A DNA stretch of 64,000 nt from Lineus longissimus. Its lineage: Eukaryota; Nemertea; Pilidiophora; Heteronemertea; Lineidae. A model generated the notes under the pieces. The model searched no databases and had not been told where the DNA came from. It saw only the letters and a program-made list of their open reading frames with translations. The position numbers and the translations under genes are program-made. Positions 29,361 through 40,404 of this stretch are shown one piece after another. The DNA lies in assembly GCF_910592395.1 (NCBI RefSeq), contig NC_088315.1:9362501-9426500 (forward strand), in the 5' to 3' direction. Position 1 is the stretch's first letter, and each line of letters begins with the position of its first letter.

Positions 29361-29985
29361 GGAGCTAAGGTAGTCGTGTTTGGTTTTAATTCAAAGGTTT
29401 GGACTGAGCCACTTTTGTGACTTAATAACCGTTCGAGCTAAGGTAGTCGTGATTGGCATCAAACTTTAGTTTTTTTGGCATGTTTGAATTGACCCACTTT
29501 CGTTACCTATTGATGACCATTAACGCTAAGTTATTCATGTTTTGCATCAAACTTCAGTTTATGAGCATTAGATTGGCCATATTTTGTGACTGTCGCACCT
29601 TCACCTTTAGAGCTAATCTAGACGTTTGGTATTAAACTTCAGCATATGAGGAGTTGGTTTGAACTGACCTACTTGTATGATCTACTGGCCCACTAAATGA
29701 CAGTTCGAGCCAAGGTGGTCGTGATAAATATCAAACTTTACTTTATTTTAGGCATATTTGGACTGACCAATTTTCGTGACCTACTTATTGATGACTGCTA
29801 ATGCCAAGTTATTCATGTTTGCATCAAACTTAAGCTTGTGTGGATTACATTTCAACTGACAATCTTTCGTGACACGCTCACCTAACGACCTTTATAGCTA
29901 ATCTCGATATTTTTGGCCAAACTTCAGCTTATGAGGAGTTGGTTTGAACTGACCTACTTTCTTAACTTACTGACCTACTTATTAA
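29361..29985 (+). repeat. Seven-unit tandem repeat, copy 3
   Basis: Units begin at about 29361, 29434, 29521, 29608, 29706, 29800 and 29896 (period 73-98). The 60-codon frame at 29453-29635 is a by-product. Confidence 0.82.
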
Positions 29986-30344
29986 GGACTAATTGACCTG
30001 CCATGTTTTCTGCACCTATATTATCTTGTCATCCTTTCAGTTTCTCTTAATGACGATGGTGATTTAATTCTCCTAGATGTCAAGGACGAGGAAACGTTGC
30101 CCACCTTTGTGACCCGACAACCTGATAGTGACGACAGCTCCTGGTTTTATGACACAGTTGATACAATGAAGAATTCTATCATCGACACGGCTTACTGCAG
30201 ATCAAAGATAAAACGACAAAAAAGTCAGTTACCAACAAACGCTTGAAATGTGGCAAAGAAAACGATGAAAAAAAAAATTCCTATCCCTTAACTAAGGTGA
30301 CATGTTTCCTTGACAACAGAGTTGTCGGTGCAACCTTCTTCTAA
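29986..30344 (+). other. Convergent + strand ORF pair, copy 3
   Basis: Same two frames as 17166-17524, both open. The CLKCGKEN cysteine is replaced by Arg here (RLKCGKEN). The TAA at 30342-30344 overlaps the opposite TAG. Confidence 0.33.
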
Positions 30345-30730
30345 CCAACATCGCAGTGATGGATTCTGACTCGATCATGCCATGGTTCCCAGAACCTGAT
30401 GAAACACCTTGAGAGAACATTACGAGACGAATTGATATAATCGTCAAATCCGACTTTTTGTTTCTTCCAAAAATTGTGAAGAAAATGTATTCGAACCGCA
30501 CTATAGATTCCAGCGATGCAGTCAAGTCATTTGCCTAAACGAATGTAGTCGCAGTTTCCACACGGTAACAAAAGGCCACATCGACCACAGTCGCATTTGG
30601 CAATGAAACGGTTAACACTTAGTTTCTTCAGACCATTGGAATAGGAATTAGTCAAGTGGAAATACATAGACAGCACAAAATTCAAATCATCGCAACACCA
30701 TGCTTTACTTAAAAAATCAATGGTACACTG
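30341..30730 (-). pseudogene. Cysteine-rich ORF, copy 3 (one stop codon)
   Basis: Same frame as 17521-17910, with TGA at 30529-30527 in place of the KCLDC cysteine. Otherwise unbroken. Confidence 0.42.
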
Positions 30731-31183
30731 TCACTGTCACTGTTACTCTCGAGTTCTTCTCTACGATAGTCAGTGATTTTTTTAATACTTGGGGGTTCCA
30801 CAAAAAGTTATGGGAGGAGTTAGCAACTCTCTCTGTTTTATGTAAATGATTACCGAAATCCATGTCCTTATCGACTGCCAATACTGTTCGTTTCTTTATT
30901 CAGGATTGTTTTCTGTATTGTGACCGCTCGACTTTCATGAATAATAGTTAAAGCTTTTTAAATTGTATTCTGACTTCACTTACTGAACTACTGTTACCTG
31001 TAAGTCATGAGTCATCACCACTTTCTAGCTGGCTGCAGCATGTCGGTAACGATAAATTCCTTTAAAATTTGGTGCTGCCATCAGCATTGTGGCAATTCCT
31101 TACCTGGAACAAAGGGTTACAACTAAACCACTCCAGCCAGCTTACTACAGCTAGTTTCAGCCTTCACCATATCAAACTGCCCT

Positions 31184-31444
31184 TCAATAGATTTCATAGT
31201 TAGCACTATGAAGACATCTCTTTTCACTATCATGCCCATATCCATGGCCAAAAAGGCGAAAATAGGTGAACAGGAGGCCATTTTCTAAGAGCGCCAAGGA
31301 CATTTTGTTCCGACAAACGTCAACCTTTTCCACCTCTGTCGACATCATTATCCGCGGGGGCCAGGCGACATGATGATACACTTCGCGCATCATAAAAAAC
31401 CTAGAATAGCATCTCCCTAAACTCAAGAGACCTGTGTTCTTCAT
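31184..31444 (-). CDS. Third small ORF, copy 3 (longest form, 86 aa)
   Basis: It runs MKNTGLLSLGRCYSRFFMMR to LENGLLFTYFRLF and ends with a His/Tyr-rich tail. It lies just downstream of the 337-codon ORF, on the same strand, separated by the 32-bp palindrome. It is weakly hydrophobic and no family is recognised. Confidence 0.35.
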   Translation of the reverse strand: MKNTGLLSLGRCYSRFFMMREVYHHVAWPPRIMMSTEVEKVDVCRNKMSLALLENGLLFTYFRLFGHGYGHDSEKRCLHSANYEIY

Positions 31445-31448
31445 AATC

Positions 31449-31480
31449 AGAGTCTTTCTATACTGTATAGAAAGACTCTG
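31449..31480. mobile_element. 32-bp palindromic insertion, copy 3
   Basis: Identical to 18668-18699, with the same TCATAATC duplication (31441-31448, 31481-31488). Confidence 0.75.
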
Positions 31481-31525
31481 TCATAATCAACTCAAATTGT
31501 TCATATAAAAATTGGCTCTTGATGA

Positions 31526-32539
31526 TCAGTCGTTTGTTGTGAATATCTCCACGTGTTTCAAATACCTTTTCGTCACGGACTTGGAAACCCTTACAATATG
31601 ATAGAGAGTGCCGTCTAACATTTGGATGAAGTCCTTTAACTTGCTTCTTGAAATCTGGCATCTCAAATCAATATCAACATGATCAATGGCTAAGGTTGTA
31701 TCGACGCGGCTCATGACGCAGCTGATTCTAAATCCAAAGAATGCTGTCAATATTTGCTCGTTATTCCTTCCAAGGACCGCAGTTAGAATTATAAGGCGGT
31801 CTGTTTCCCTAAACCAATAGCTGTAACCTAATAACTGGAGATCTGTAAAGTTGATAATGGAACTAAATTCGGTGCTGGAGCCTGGGAGAGTAAAATGTTT
31901 GCTTCTTCTAAACCAGTATAAATACAATCCTGAATAATCGTTCCCTTCTTTTTCACCAATGATAAAGTACACGAAGTCTTCGCCAAGGAAAAATCTGTCG
32001 TAAGCAGACACCGGGACGTTTATTTCTATAGCGCCTTTGGACGAAGGTCTAATAACGGCGCTTTCATTCAGATTAAATGAATACATCCTAATGACAGACT
32101 GGCTATATCGCTTGCAATCAATGACTAATGTCCCGTGTCGGAGCAAAATATCGAACTTCGACACATACACCCCACTTACGCACGGGTCCATTTCCGGTAT
32201 GACTAGTTTCCTAGTGCCGATGCCACGCCTGACGTCAAAGAGCATAAATGTCAGATACTTTTGCTCCTCCCAGCAACTTAAGACGATGTATCTATCATAG
32301 ACCAGTGCACGGCTTGCTATATACAGTTTAGCGCACACTAATTTGTTTACATGAAGGATTGTCCTATAGGTGAGAACGAATATACCTTGCTTTGAATTCA
32401 GCCGAAACATGCACACGTTGTAATCCTGTTTACCACGGATGTCTGTCAGGACACCAATGGCGCCAGTCACGTGATTATAAAGCAACCTATCATGGCTGCC
32501 AATTTTTAATATCACAGGTGGTAGAAACATCACTCTCAT
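31526..32539 (-). CDS. 337-residue propeller-like protein, copy 3
   Basis: Intact. Residues 238-240 are GYS, residue 77 is Arg (Asp or Asn elsewhere) and 300-302 are KLK, as in copy 1. Private changes include V3, K12, H16, M99, C294 and L327. Its downstream third ORF and cysteine-rich frame look most like copy 4, whereas its large ORFs group with copy 1. Confidence 0.7.
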   Translation of the reverse strand: MRVMFLPPVILKIGSHDRLLYNHVTGAIGVLTDIRGKQDYNVCMFRLNSKQGIFVLTYRTILHVNKLVCAKLYIASRALVYDRYIVLSCWEEQKYLTFMLFDVRRGIGTRKLVIPEMDPCVSGVYVSKFDILLRHGTLVIDCKRYSQSVIRMYSFNLNESAVIRPSSKGAIEINVPVSAYDRFFLGEDFVYFIIGEKEGNDYSGLYLYWFRRSKHFTLPGSSTEFSSIINFTDLQLLGYSYWFRETDRLIILTAVLGRNNEQILTAFFGFRISCVMSRVDTTLAIDHVDIDLRCQISRSKLKDFIQMLDGTLYHIVRVSKSVTKRYLKHVEIFTTND

Positions 32540-33599
32540 TCTGCGTCTGTACCGTATCTTTCTATTACCCTTAATAATTAAGTAGTAGAACCGTTAAATG
32601 TTACACAGCTGATATTTGTTTTCTTGATACCGTCATCTTTGAGATGATTACGGTAATATTGCTGGTCATAAGCGCGCTTTTTTTCGTCATGGCGGGGGGG
32701 GGGGCAAAACACCTCTTTTGTCCTCCATCTGTTTGAACATCAGCCAAAAACCGCAAAAACACGTTTTTGTAACTCTCATTTGCCCTCCCTTCCGCGCCAA
32801 GCCCCTCCAGCTACGGCCCAGTTTAAGGTTTATCAAGACAGTCTGTCACTGATGTAGTACAAAGCAAGTGCACTCGAAAAGTTATATAGGTGAATGACCT
32901 AGTTTATAATGTCAGAATTTTGAGCTAGTAACTAACCGCCTGATTCCGAGATTATCCAGCTTCAAATCGAGGAGTACCTATTTCAACTGAACCCTTGTAT
33001 TAACCGTCCATCAAATTGACATTTACCTCATATTGTTTTTAGTGTTTTCCAAGACACCCAAGGAGTGTATATGTTGAGATTTTTAAACTGGCATGGTGTC
33101 TCCGGCTTCAGTGTTTAAACAAAAGAAGTCAGACGAATGAGAGGAATCAAAACTCAGATGCCAACATTTTTCGTTCAAACACCAAAGCCAAAGATGCAAC
33201 ATCAGTTTGAAGATCTAAAAATACCTCTTTGGGTGTTTTGGCATATTCCACTGAAATTGCAAAACTGCAGATCCTGATAATGCGCACATTTAGCGTGGTC
33301 ATCTTTTAATCCAGATCTTAGGAAGCCAGTCCTATCAAACAATGGTTGATGGTGGCTGATTCGAATGGCCTAATTGGCCCCCCTACAAAACCAGTCATCG
33401 TCAGGAATCGTCAACACCAGTCGTCGCTCAGCAGGGGCAGATAATACCGGCTCAAAAAGATCTCGGACATTTGTTTGAGGTCCTCAAAAGAAACTCGGAA
33501 AACCACCATGTGGTAGGTGAAAGTAAGTGATGCCTACTGAGAAATACATTACAGTGGACAAGTTATGATCGAGAGCCAATATTCAAGGATTATTCTTGT
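32540..33599 (-). other. Spacer lacking the Myb element (excision scar)
   Basis: AACTCT at 32771-32776 is followed directly by CATTTGCCC. Copies 2 and 4 have AACTCTAT, the element, then TATGGAGGGACATTTGCCC. The element plus nine flanking bases are gone. The spacer keeps the poly(G) tract near 32694 and the foldback near 33040-33243. Confidence 0.65.
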
Positions 33600-34550
33600 T
33601 CAGTCTGCTCTTGTATATTTAACCACATACATTGTGTTTGAGTTTAAATGCTTTGAACGAATCAAGTGCAATATTTGGCCTTTCTTATTTATTAGAACAC
33701 TGGCACCTGTATATTTTTCAAGACTTACGTGTGTGCAGATTTTTCTTATGTAGGCCTTTTGTAGAGGCTTGTTTTTGTTACACTCAATGACAAACCCAAA
33801 GCCTGACATCACCCCACTCTGATATTTTTTTAAGAGGACAAATTTAACTCCATAGTTTGGATTTGATATGATGACAAAAGATTTTGCCCCGCCTGAGTTG
33901 CCTTGGATTAAGTGTGTCTTAAGTAAGCTATACCCGGATGATTGTCCTTGCTTGTAATGATATACGGCCACAGTCAAATAGTTTTGACGCTGATGTATAA
34001 AACCAACTACGAATAAGCTGTGGTCGAACCAGGTTGGCTTTACTTTGTCAACATGAGGGAAGTGAAGATGCGTTTTATTAGTTAACCGTAGAACAGGCTC
34101 TGAGCCTGTTTCTACGTAGTAGTCAAAGAAAGATATACTCTGTGGGCCATCAACGCACATCATGAAGGCCTTTTCAGCAAAGTTTAAAAATAAAACCACG
34201 GCATGTATGTGGTAGTTTACTTCTTTTTCGAGACAATGCCTCCCCTCCTTGGGCAGAATTAGACTACCGTTTACAATACCCTTTGTAAAATCATACATGT
34301 AGACTTCAGGGCCATCAAAAATCAAGAGGAACTTATCAAAGTAGGTAAATGATCCTCTCGGCTTTCGCTGGAAATATGAGCCATTGTATTTCACCCGAAA
34401 CACATGAGTATTTGGCTTATACTCGTAAATAAAAAAGTAAACATCTCCTGAATTTTCCAAAGATGTTGCTATAAGATACTCGAGGTTGCGGTGGTAATCT
34501 GTGATATGTTTGGGTGGTATGAGTACTGCCGGGAGATCCCGTGTATACAT
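33600..34550 (-). CDS. 316-residue propeller-like protein, copy 3
   Basis: Intact. It keeps HI at residues 15-16 like copy 1 (PV in copies 2 and 4). It is the most divergent near 281-286 (TGASVL against AGTRVE). The first 316-to-337 gap without the Myb element is 1.06 kb, probably the ancestral spacing. Confidence 0.7.
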   Translation of the reverse strand: MYTRDLPAVLIPPKHITDYHRNLEYLIATSLENSGDVYFFIYEYKPNTHVFRVKYNGSYFQRKPRGSFTYFDKFLLIFDGPEVYMYDFTKGIVNGSLILPKEGRHCLEKEVNYHIHAVVLFLNFAEKAFMMCVDGPQSISFFDYYVETGSEPVLRLTNKTHLHFPHVDKVKPTWFDHSLFVVGFIHQRQNYLTVAVYHYKQGQSSGYSLLKTHLIQGNSGGAKSFVIISNPNYGVKFVLLKKYQSGVMSGFGFVIECNKNKPLQKAYIRKICTHVSLEKYTGASVLINKKGQILHLIRSKHLNSNTMYVVKYTRAD

Positions 34551-36426
34551 ATACCTGTGCTGAACAGAATATCTGAGACGTCATCGAACCATTCACCTTC
34601 GCGTCAAAATCAGTGATTTCCTTATTTCGACGCCGCTATGAATGCTCGCTGTACATAATGTCCTCGCAGTTGTCGGTGTTATACCACAATTAACCTACAG
34701 TGGTGACCTATCACCATCCGGGGACTAATAGATTCCGATCCCTAAACAGTTCTATCGGTATACCATGTAACACAATAGAAACAAAGCTCTCCAATTACAG
34801 TAATGGAGGGTACAACTGCCCAGTAACACAATGAGTTAATCCGCCCCTCTGACATTCCAAATTCTTAGTATTCATTTATTCTTGATTCTTCGCATTTAAG
34901 TTTCAGGTGTGGTTTATCCCCGAGACATGAAAAGCTGATACATTCAGTGCAAATTGCGAAATCTATAATTGCTGATAACGACCACATCTAGGAAACTGCA
35001 AAGTCCTTTTGACCAGACTCGGGGAACATCTAGCAGATGTCACCGACAGGACACGACACTTGAGCCAACTTAACGAGTCAGGCATTCATCATTGCAGCGG
35101 TGTAGTAACCTGTTTGGGAGGGGGGGGGGGGGGGGGGAGGGGCGGTAAAATGACAGACAACGAATCTAAAGGGCCGAGTTCTAGAAAAAGTAGCAGGAGA
35201 AAACTTCCGTTGATGGCGCCGGAAATCTGACCAGTTGATGCCTTCGAGAGAAAATGGAAATTACAGAAATTGTAAGCTATTTGAAGCAAGCTCCAAACAA
35301 CCTTCTTGACAATTCAACATGCTCAAAAGAAAACAAATGGGGTTGTTTTGATGGCCTATTACCTTCTTTTGAAGCATTCGTGATCCCTGATGGTAACCAA
35401 GCTCACCCTTTTCCATACACCTACCCCTGCGCTTACTCAATTCGCAATCTCCGACGTGCCAATAATTAACAGTGAGACATCCTTTTGTTATCAGACATAT
35501 GGCAACACACATGATTTGGCTTAATGTTTGGCCCTTCATTTTTAGATCGACATGTTTAAAACTTAAGTTATCGACAACATGTTCAAAAACCGCCTGTCTC
35601 ATAGCAACACCCATGCTGATCTCTTTATCTCTGATTCATTCCCATTTCAGTGTCCTATGAATAAAATGTAACATCAGACGAATGTCTTCTGGTAACGATA
35701 AGGAAGTGTGTCAAACTTTCTTCGTCCCATAGAGGTACTTTGCTATTATATCTGCTGATAAGGATGACCAAAACGCTTCTCAATATAGACGTTACAGATA
35801 ATTTGATTAACATTCTTCTAAAACGACTCTTAAAGTATGGTTTGAAAGGCAAATTGCATTTTGCCGGCAGATTATGGAATTTGCCTATCGAACCTTGCCA
35901 ATAATACAGCAAGGGTAAGCGATGCCTGCTGATTGTAGTCTGTAGACTGAAGCTGGTTCTTTAGTTTAAACCATCAATGGATGCAGTCACTACGTCATTC
36001 GAATGTGAGGACCAAGTGGCGAAGTGACCGGAAATCATGATAACTCAAACTGTCATTTTGGGACTAACGTCATACTTTACGGGTCTTGCGTGAAAATGGC
36101 CACAGTGCATCAAAGAAAGACAAGGACTATTTATTCGCGAGTCCCGTAATGCAATTGCTTTGCCACACTGTGTTTTAAGTAAGCCCTCATTTAAATTTCG
36201 ACCCCTACCCAACCTTATAATCCTAACCCTCCCCAAATGCTATTCCTAACCCTCTGTTTCGACTTCTTTATATATTAGAAAACGGCGTTATTCGTTATTT
36301 AGCACGCCCAACTCTTGGCGCTCTTTCCGCAATGCCGTTCCTCGTCCCCGCGCAGCGCGTCGTCGCCACTGCATGGATCCGCTCGAAGTGATTGTTTCAC
36401 GGAGAGCTTTAATACCTTGATCCAGA
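34551..36426 (-). other. Leader block, copy 3
   Basis: It includes a G-run near 35118-35137, the 117-codon frame (35614-35261, one 6-bp in-frame deletion), an 85-codon frame (35912-35655) and a 63-codon frame (36236-36045). The + strand 71-codon frame at 35254-35469 is also open. The TATA-like site is changed to GAATAAATAG. Confidence 0.45.
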
Positions 36427-36960
36427 AGTATTAAGGTAGCAGGAAGGGTTGGGCGTTTGTGGTTTCTGAGTCTGAGGGGGTTGGTGTCTGTTGACTGTGC
36501 TTTAAGAGAGACTAGGCATGGCGCCAGTCTCTCTTAAAGCACAGTCAACAGGCATTTGGTCTCAGTATTTGGGTTTTGATTGCCATGACTGTACCCCTGT
36601 AAAAGTCAGAGGAGGAGAAGTTTGGAATGATGAAAGCATTGAAGAAGAAGAAATGTTATTATTGAGGAAAGCAAAATTTATTATGAGACGAGAAGGCAGT
36701 GTCCTGACTTGATTATTTTGAAAATGGCAGTCTGAACACATTAAAAGGTGGAACATGGCATTTTATCGACTTTGAAGTGTTCCGCAGTTAAAGGGAGACT
36801 ATAGGCAGCAGCTAGGTAGGCAAGATAAAGTCATACAAATTTGCCAATAGGGGTCAGTCATATCTCTAGGCATGGCGCCAGTCTCTCTTAAAGCACAGTC
36901 AAGTGGCATTTGGTCTTAGTATTTGGGTAAGTACAGAATCAAGGCAGAATCAAGGCAGCT
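36427..36960. repeat. Foldback element with a third arm
   Basis: Arms TGTTGACTGTGCTTTAAGAG... (36489-36513) and its exact complement (36526-36550) are separated by AGGCATGGCGCC. The spacer plus right arm and following bases (36514-36575) recur at 36868-36928. This looks like a foldback or internally deleted transposon. Confidence 0.65.
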
Positions 36961-39192
36961 CAGAGAGCAATGATTGAACGATGCTGTGGACAAGTCCAAG
37001 GATACTGCATCAGTCACGACCAACTTCTCATCAGAAAGCGTCACCACCAGCATATTCAATGTTCAGTTCCAACCTGTACCAGTCCAATGCACGCCTGTCA
37101 TGGTCAGCAGTGGTCAGCTTAGCGCGATATGGAACATTCTTCCGAAACTCAAGCGAGGGAAGTCTGCTCATTAGCCTATCTCGCGCACTGCTCCTTCTTG
37201 TCAAACATCGTAGTGAAACCTTGGTACAGTGGGGCGTCCTCGAGGATTGCAGCTGGTCGGACAGACGTGAGGTGGAATGTGGGCGGCTGCACTTCTTCGT
37301 TGATGTGCGATGGCAGATAGCACAGTTGTTGCGTTGCATGACAGCTGAAAGTGAATGTGATATCATAGAACTGAGGCGTTTGCAATGAGACTATAGGTGA
37401 AGTAGAAGCAAGGAGTGAAATGGGCCATCTTGCAGTGACTAATATACAGAGTAAGGGCACTGGGTGTTGTTAGATTCAGCATTGAATGTATTCCTCGTAC
37501 AAGCGTGAATAGTGTGGACATACAGTGAGAGGTGAGAGACCCCTATTGACTACTTCTTGTAACTTTATCTTGGATATTATATTAGTGTTGAACTTCTAGC
37601 CATGGATTATGAAGAAATTGAAGTTGTAGGCATGGAATATGAAAAATTATTCAACGTTGAAAGACATTATTCCATGAGGCTTTGCCGTGATCGCAAAGGA
37701 CGCGACGCGATTGGTTCACATGCTAATGAGGTATGATAATGATAATTACCTCTATAATGCTACTTGGATAGCGACTGTGTCGTTGATTGCAACAGTGGTC
37801 TATGTCAATGTGTGCCTGTAATGTCAATGAAGTATGATGAGGTGATGACGATAGTGCAATTGACTAGGTGGCGCATTTTAGAATCAGCAGTGAGCACTGT
37901 GTGTAACATGGTGGAGGCAGCGGAGATAATAACTGTGTCGAAAGTATTGTTATAGGGCCTTCCCTAGGCCCATGGGGTTAAATTTACAATCCACGATTGA
38001 AAAGACGTAGTTTGATCGCATTCAACTATAAATCCATTGAACAGTTGTGTTCCTTGGCTTTAGTCAACCGATGACCTTTTGTTGGGCCATGATCGGGGAT
38101 TGTAAACTGTAAATGTATTATGGACTGGGTCTGGGAGACGGGGGAAACACAAGTGAAATAGACCAAAACAAGTGATTTTGGGCCTTTGGTTTAGACGCAT
38201 GCCCCACGTGCGCCATGCGGGATTAGGCCTATGCGGGATTATACGGTTCATGTGAACTTGTTGACATCTACATGATCTAGTGCCGTTATTGGTCATGGTA
38301 CATGGTAGGCCTAATCATCATGGCAATATGTTTCAGGAAAAGCTCGGAGTAAAATGAACTGCCGATGAATAATGATGTTGTTCATGTTTACCATGTTTAC
38401 TATACATAGCCATAGGGTATGCACTGGCCAGTGCACTTTCTGCACGTCGTCATGGTCATGTACGTACGTGATACCTTGCATATTTTGTTTTTTGAATGCG
38501 CATGCTTTTTGGGCAAAATCACTTGTACCAACACTAATGAATAATGTCTTCTTATCCCTATGACTCCATACACAGTGAGGGCATTGTCCCATTCTCATCA
38601 AATGGTAACTTATTGTACCGTATTAGGGTGGAAGTTGGGGAGCAGATACCTACCGCTGCACGCCTGTCATAATCAGCAGTGATGAGCTTAGCGCGATATG
38701 GAACATTCTTCAGAAACTCAAGCGAGGGAAGTCTGCTCATTAGCATATCTCGCGCACTGCTCCTTATTGTCAAACATCGTAGTGAAATCGTAATGGAAAA
38801 CGTCTGGCTTTGCGCCAGACGTTGAGACTAATAAGTGAAGAACTAGTAGGTAAAGAACTTCTACTTGCGCGAGACTGCTCTGATAAAATTATCATTGCAG
38901 AGACTACGGTGACGTACACATATATTTTTTACAATCAAAAATGCCCTCAAAAGACGACATGGAATGATTATTTTATTGATATTTCCTACTAGTGTATATA
39001 CCTTCCAATTATCACTTTATACAAATAGATCGGCGTTAGGTCGCATGCTTTTCTTTCCTGGTGACACTATAAAGCAAAATAGTTGCAACCCCGTAAATGC
39101 GCTATAAGTCCAATAATAAGTGACGGTGACCCGTTATAAATGTTTTGCCAGCTTCGCTTTTTTGCCGCTACGCGGCGCGTTGGGCCCTTGCG
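36961..39192. other. Unique spacer with a 129-bp direct repeat pair
   Basis: No gene is recognised. 37090-37218 and 38659-38787 are close direct repeats (starting CACGCCTGTCAT). The - strand frame 37460-37176 (94 codons, SCHATQQLCYLPSHINEE) is protein-like but unmatched. A perfect 10-bp hairpin (AACGTCTGGC/GCCAGACGTT) lies at 38799-38823. The remainder is AT-rich and non-coding as far as I can see. Confidence 0.4.
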
Positions 39193-40404
39193 TCCAGACA
39201 TTTGTGACTGCATATGTAATTCAAAATCTTTGCATTTCTTATACATTTGGTTTGTCTTTGACCCATTCTTTCTCCAAAGGATGAACTTTAGGATGGAAAT
39301 TCTTGCACCCAAAAGTGACAATTGTACCCACATCCTGACATGAGTATATCTCATAGATATGGACAGTACTAGTATGTATTTTGTCCCAGTGTAATACCGG
39401 TAACCATTGTACTCAAATCATACTAAGGTATGATTCTGTTCATTCAGTGAGTCTGTCCACATGGTAAAATGTGCTATGTTTGTAAAACGTACTTTGATAA
39501 ATATGTTGAGCAAATTAGTTTCCTGTACATTCATTTCGGTCATTCTGGTCCATCAGAGGTTTTTAAATGAAGGCAACACCCCTTTTCTTTTCAAAACTCT
39601 GATACTGGATTGCAATTAGTCTGGCAAAAATTGAAGGATGTGATGCATGACCATGTACATGTATGTGCAAACAGGTAGCCTGTCTTCCTGGCTGCCACTT
39701 GGGATCCACCACTGGAGCACAAGATTTGTCCCTGCTCCCATGGTCCCTGGAGCAACTTCCCAGTGAATGTTTGAGTAAACCACAGATTCCCAAATCACTC
39801 TGCCCTCAATGATGTCCCTATCCATTGACTCCTTAGACAACAATGAGGTCTTGTTATCATGTCCTAGGAAGAAAGTGAGGACAATGTTCATTTCCCAGGA
39901 TGGATGTTACCCAGTCCTCCAATATGTCCAAAGACGACCTGGTCCTACAAGAGATGTCTTTCCTAAAGTAGGAGTTCCCACCATTGATACTCTCTACTCC
40001 CTACACGCAGAAGACAAAGGTGCAGGCCTACTTTGTACAAACTGTGTTGTTTAGGCCCTTTCAGTGTCTGAGAACGCATTACAACCGATGTCAGCTAGCA
40101 ATCCGATAACTATTGTTCTAGTTCTACTTCATTTAGGGATATTTGGTAACGAACAGAAGAAATACGGCCAAAAACAGGGGTTTTTTTCATCAGAAAACGT
40201 GCTTACAAGCTGCTGGTAGCCATGATTAATCACGTGTTCTGCGGGTAATTCAAAACCCACTCCTGTGCGGTCCAGGGTAGTCCTCGAGGAACTAAGTAGG
40301 TCAAATATGACGTCACTCAGGTAGTCACCCGAGCAAAATTCTATGTTCGATTGCTCCCCGAGTCACTCGGGGAGAACTCGAGTAAGCAATCGAAGTCGGC
40401 CTAC
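39193..40404 (+). mobile_element. 3' part of a Harbinger transposon (5' deleted)
   Basis: It matches 62880-64000 almost base for base, starting at TCCAGACATTTGTG just after the transposase stop in the full copy. It ends with GAGTAAGCAATCGAAGTCGG... (40380-40404), the exact inverse of the left end at 60971-60995. The transposase is absent. Overlapping frames on both strands (39891-39616 and 39809-40054) are identical in both copies. They may be remnants of a second gene, but no Myb motif is visible. Confidence 0.75.

Larger units (their letters stand above)
26914..36426 (-). repeat. Array unit, copy 3 (antisense)
   Basis: Directly abuts copy 2 at a 4-base shared ATGT (26914-26917). It has no Myb element and ends at TTGATCCAG (36426), where copies 1, 2 and 4 continue with TTGATAGTTAAATGGG. 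It contains intact 316- and 337-codon ORFs. Confidence 0.88.

Noticed and set aside
29453-29635. 60-codon ORF repeated in copies 1-4 (MASNFSFFG...)
   Set aside because: Lies wholly within the tandem repeat; the same words recur in each unit.
39616-40054. Second Harbinger gene (Myb-like)
   Set aside because: Frames are kept in two near-identical copies, but recent duplication explains that; no SANT tryptophan pattern is visible.
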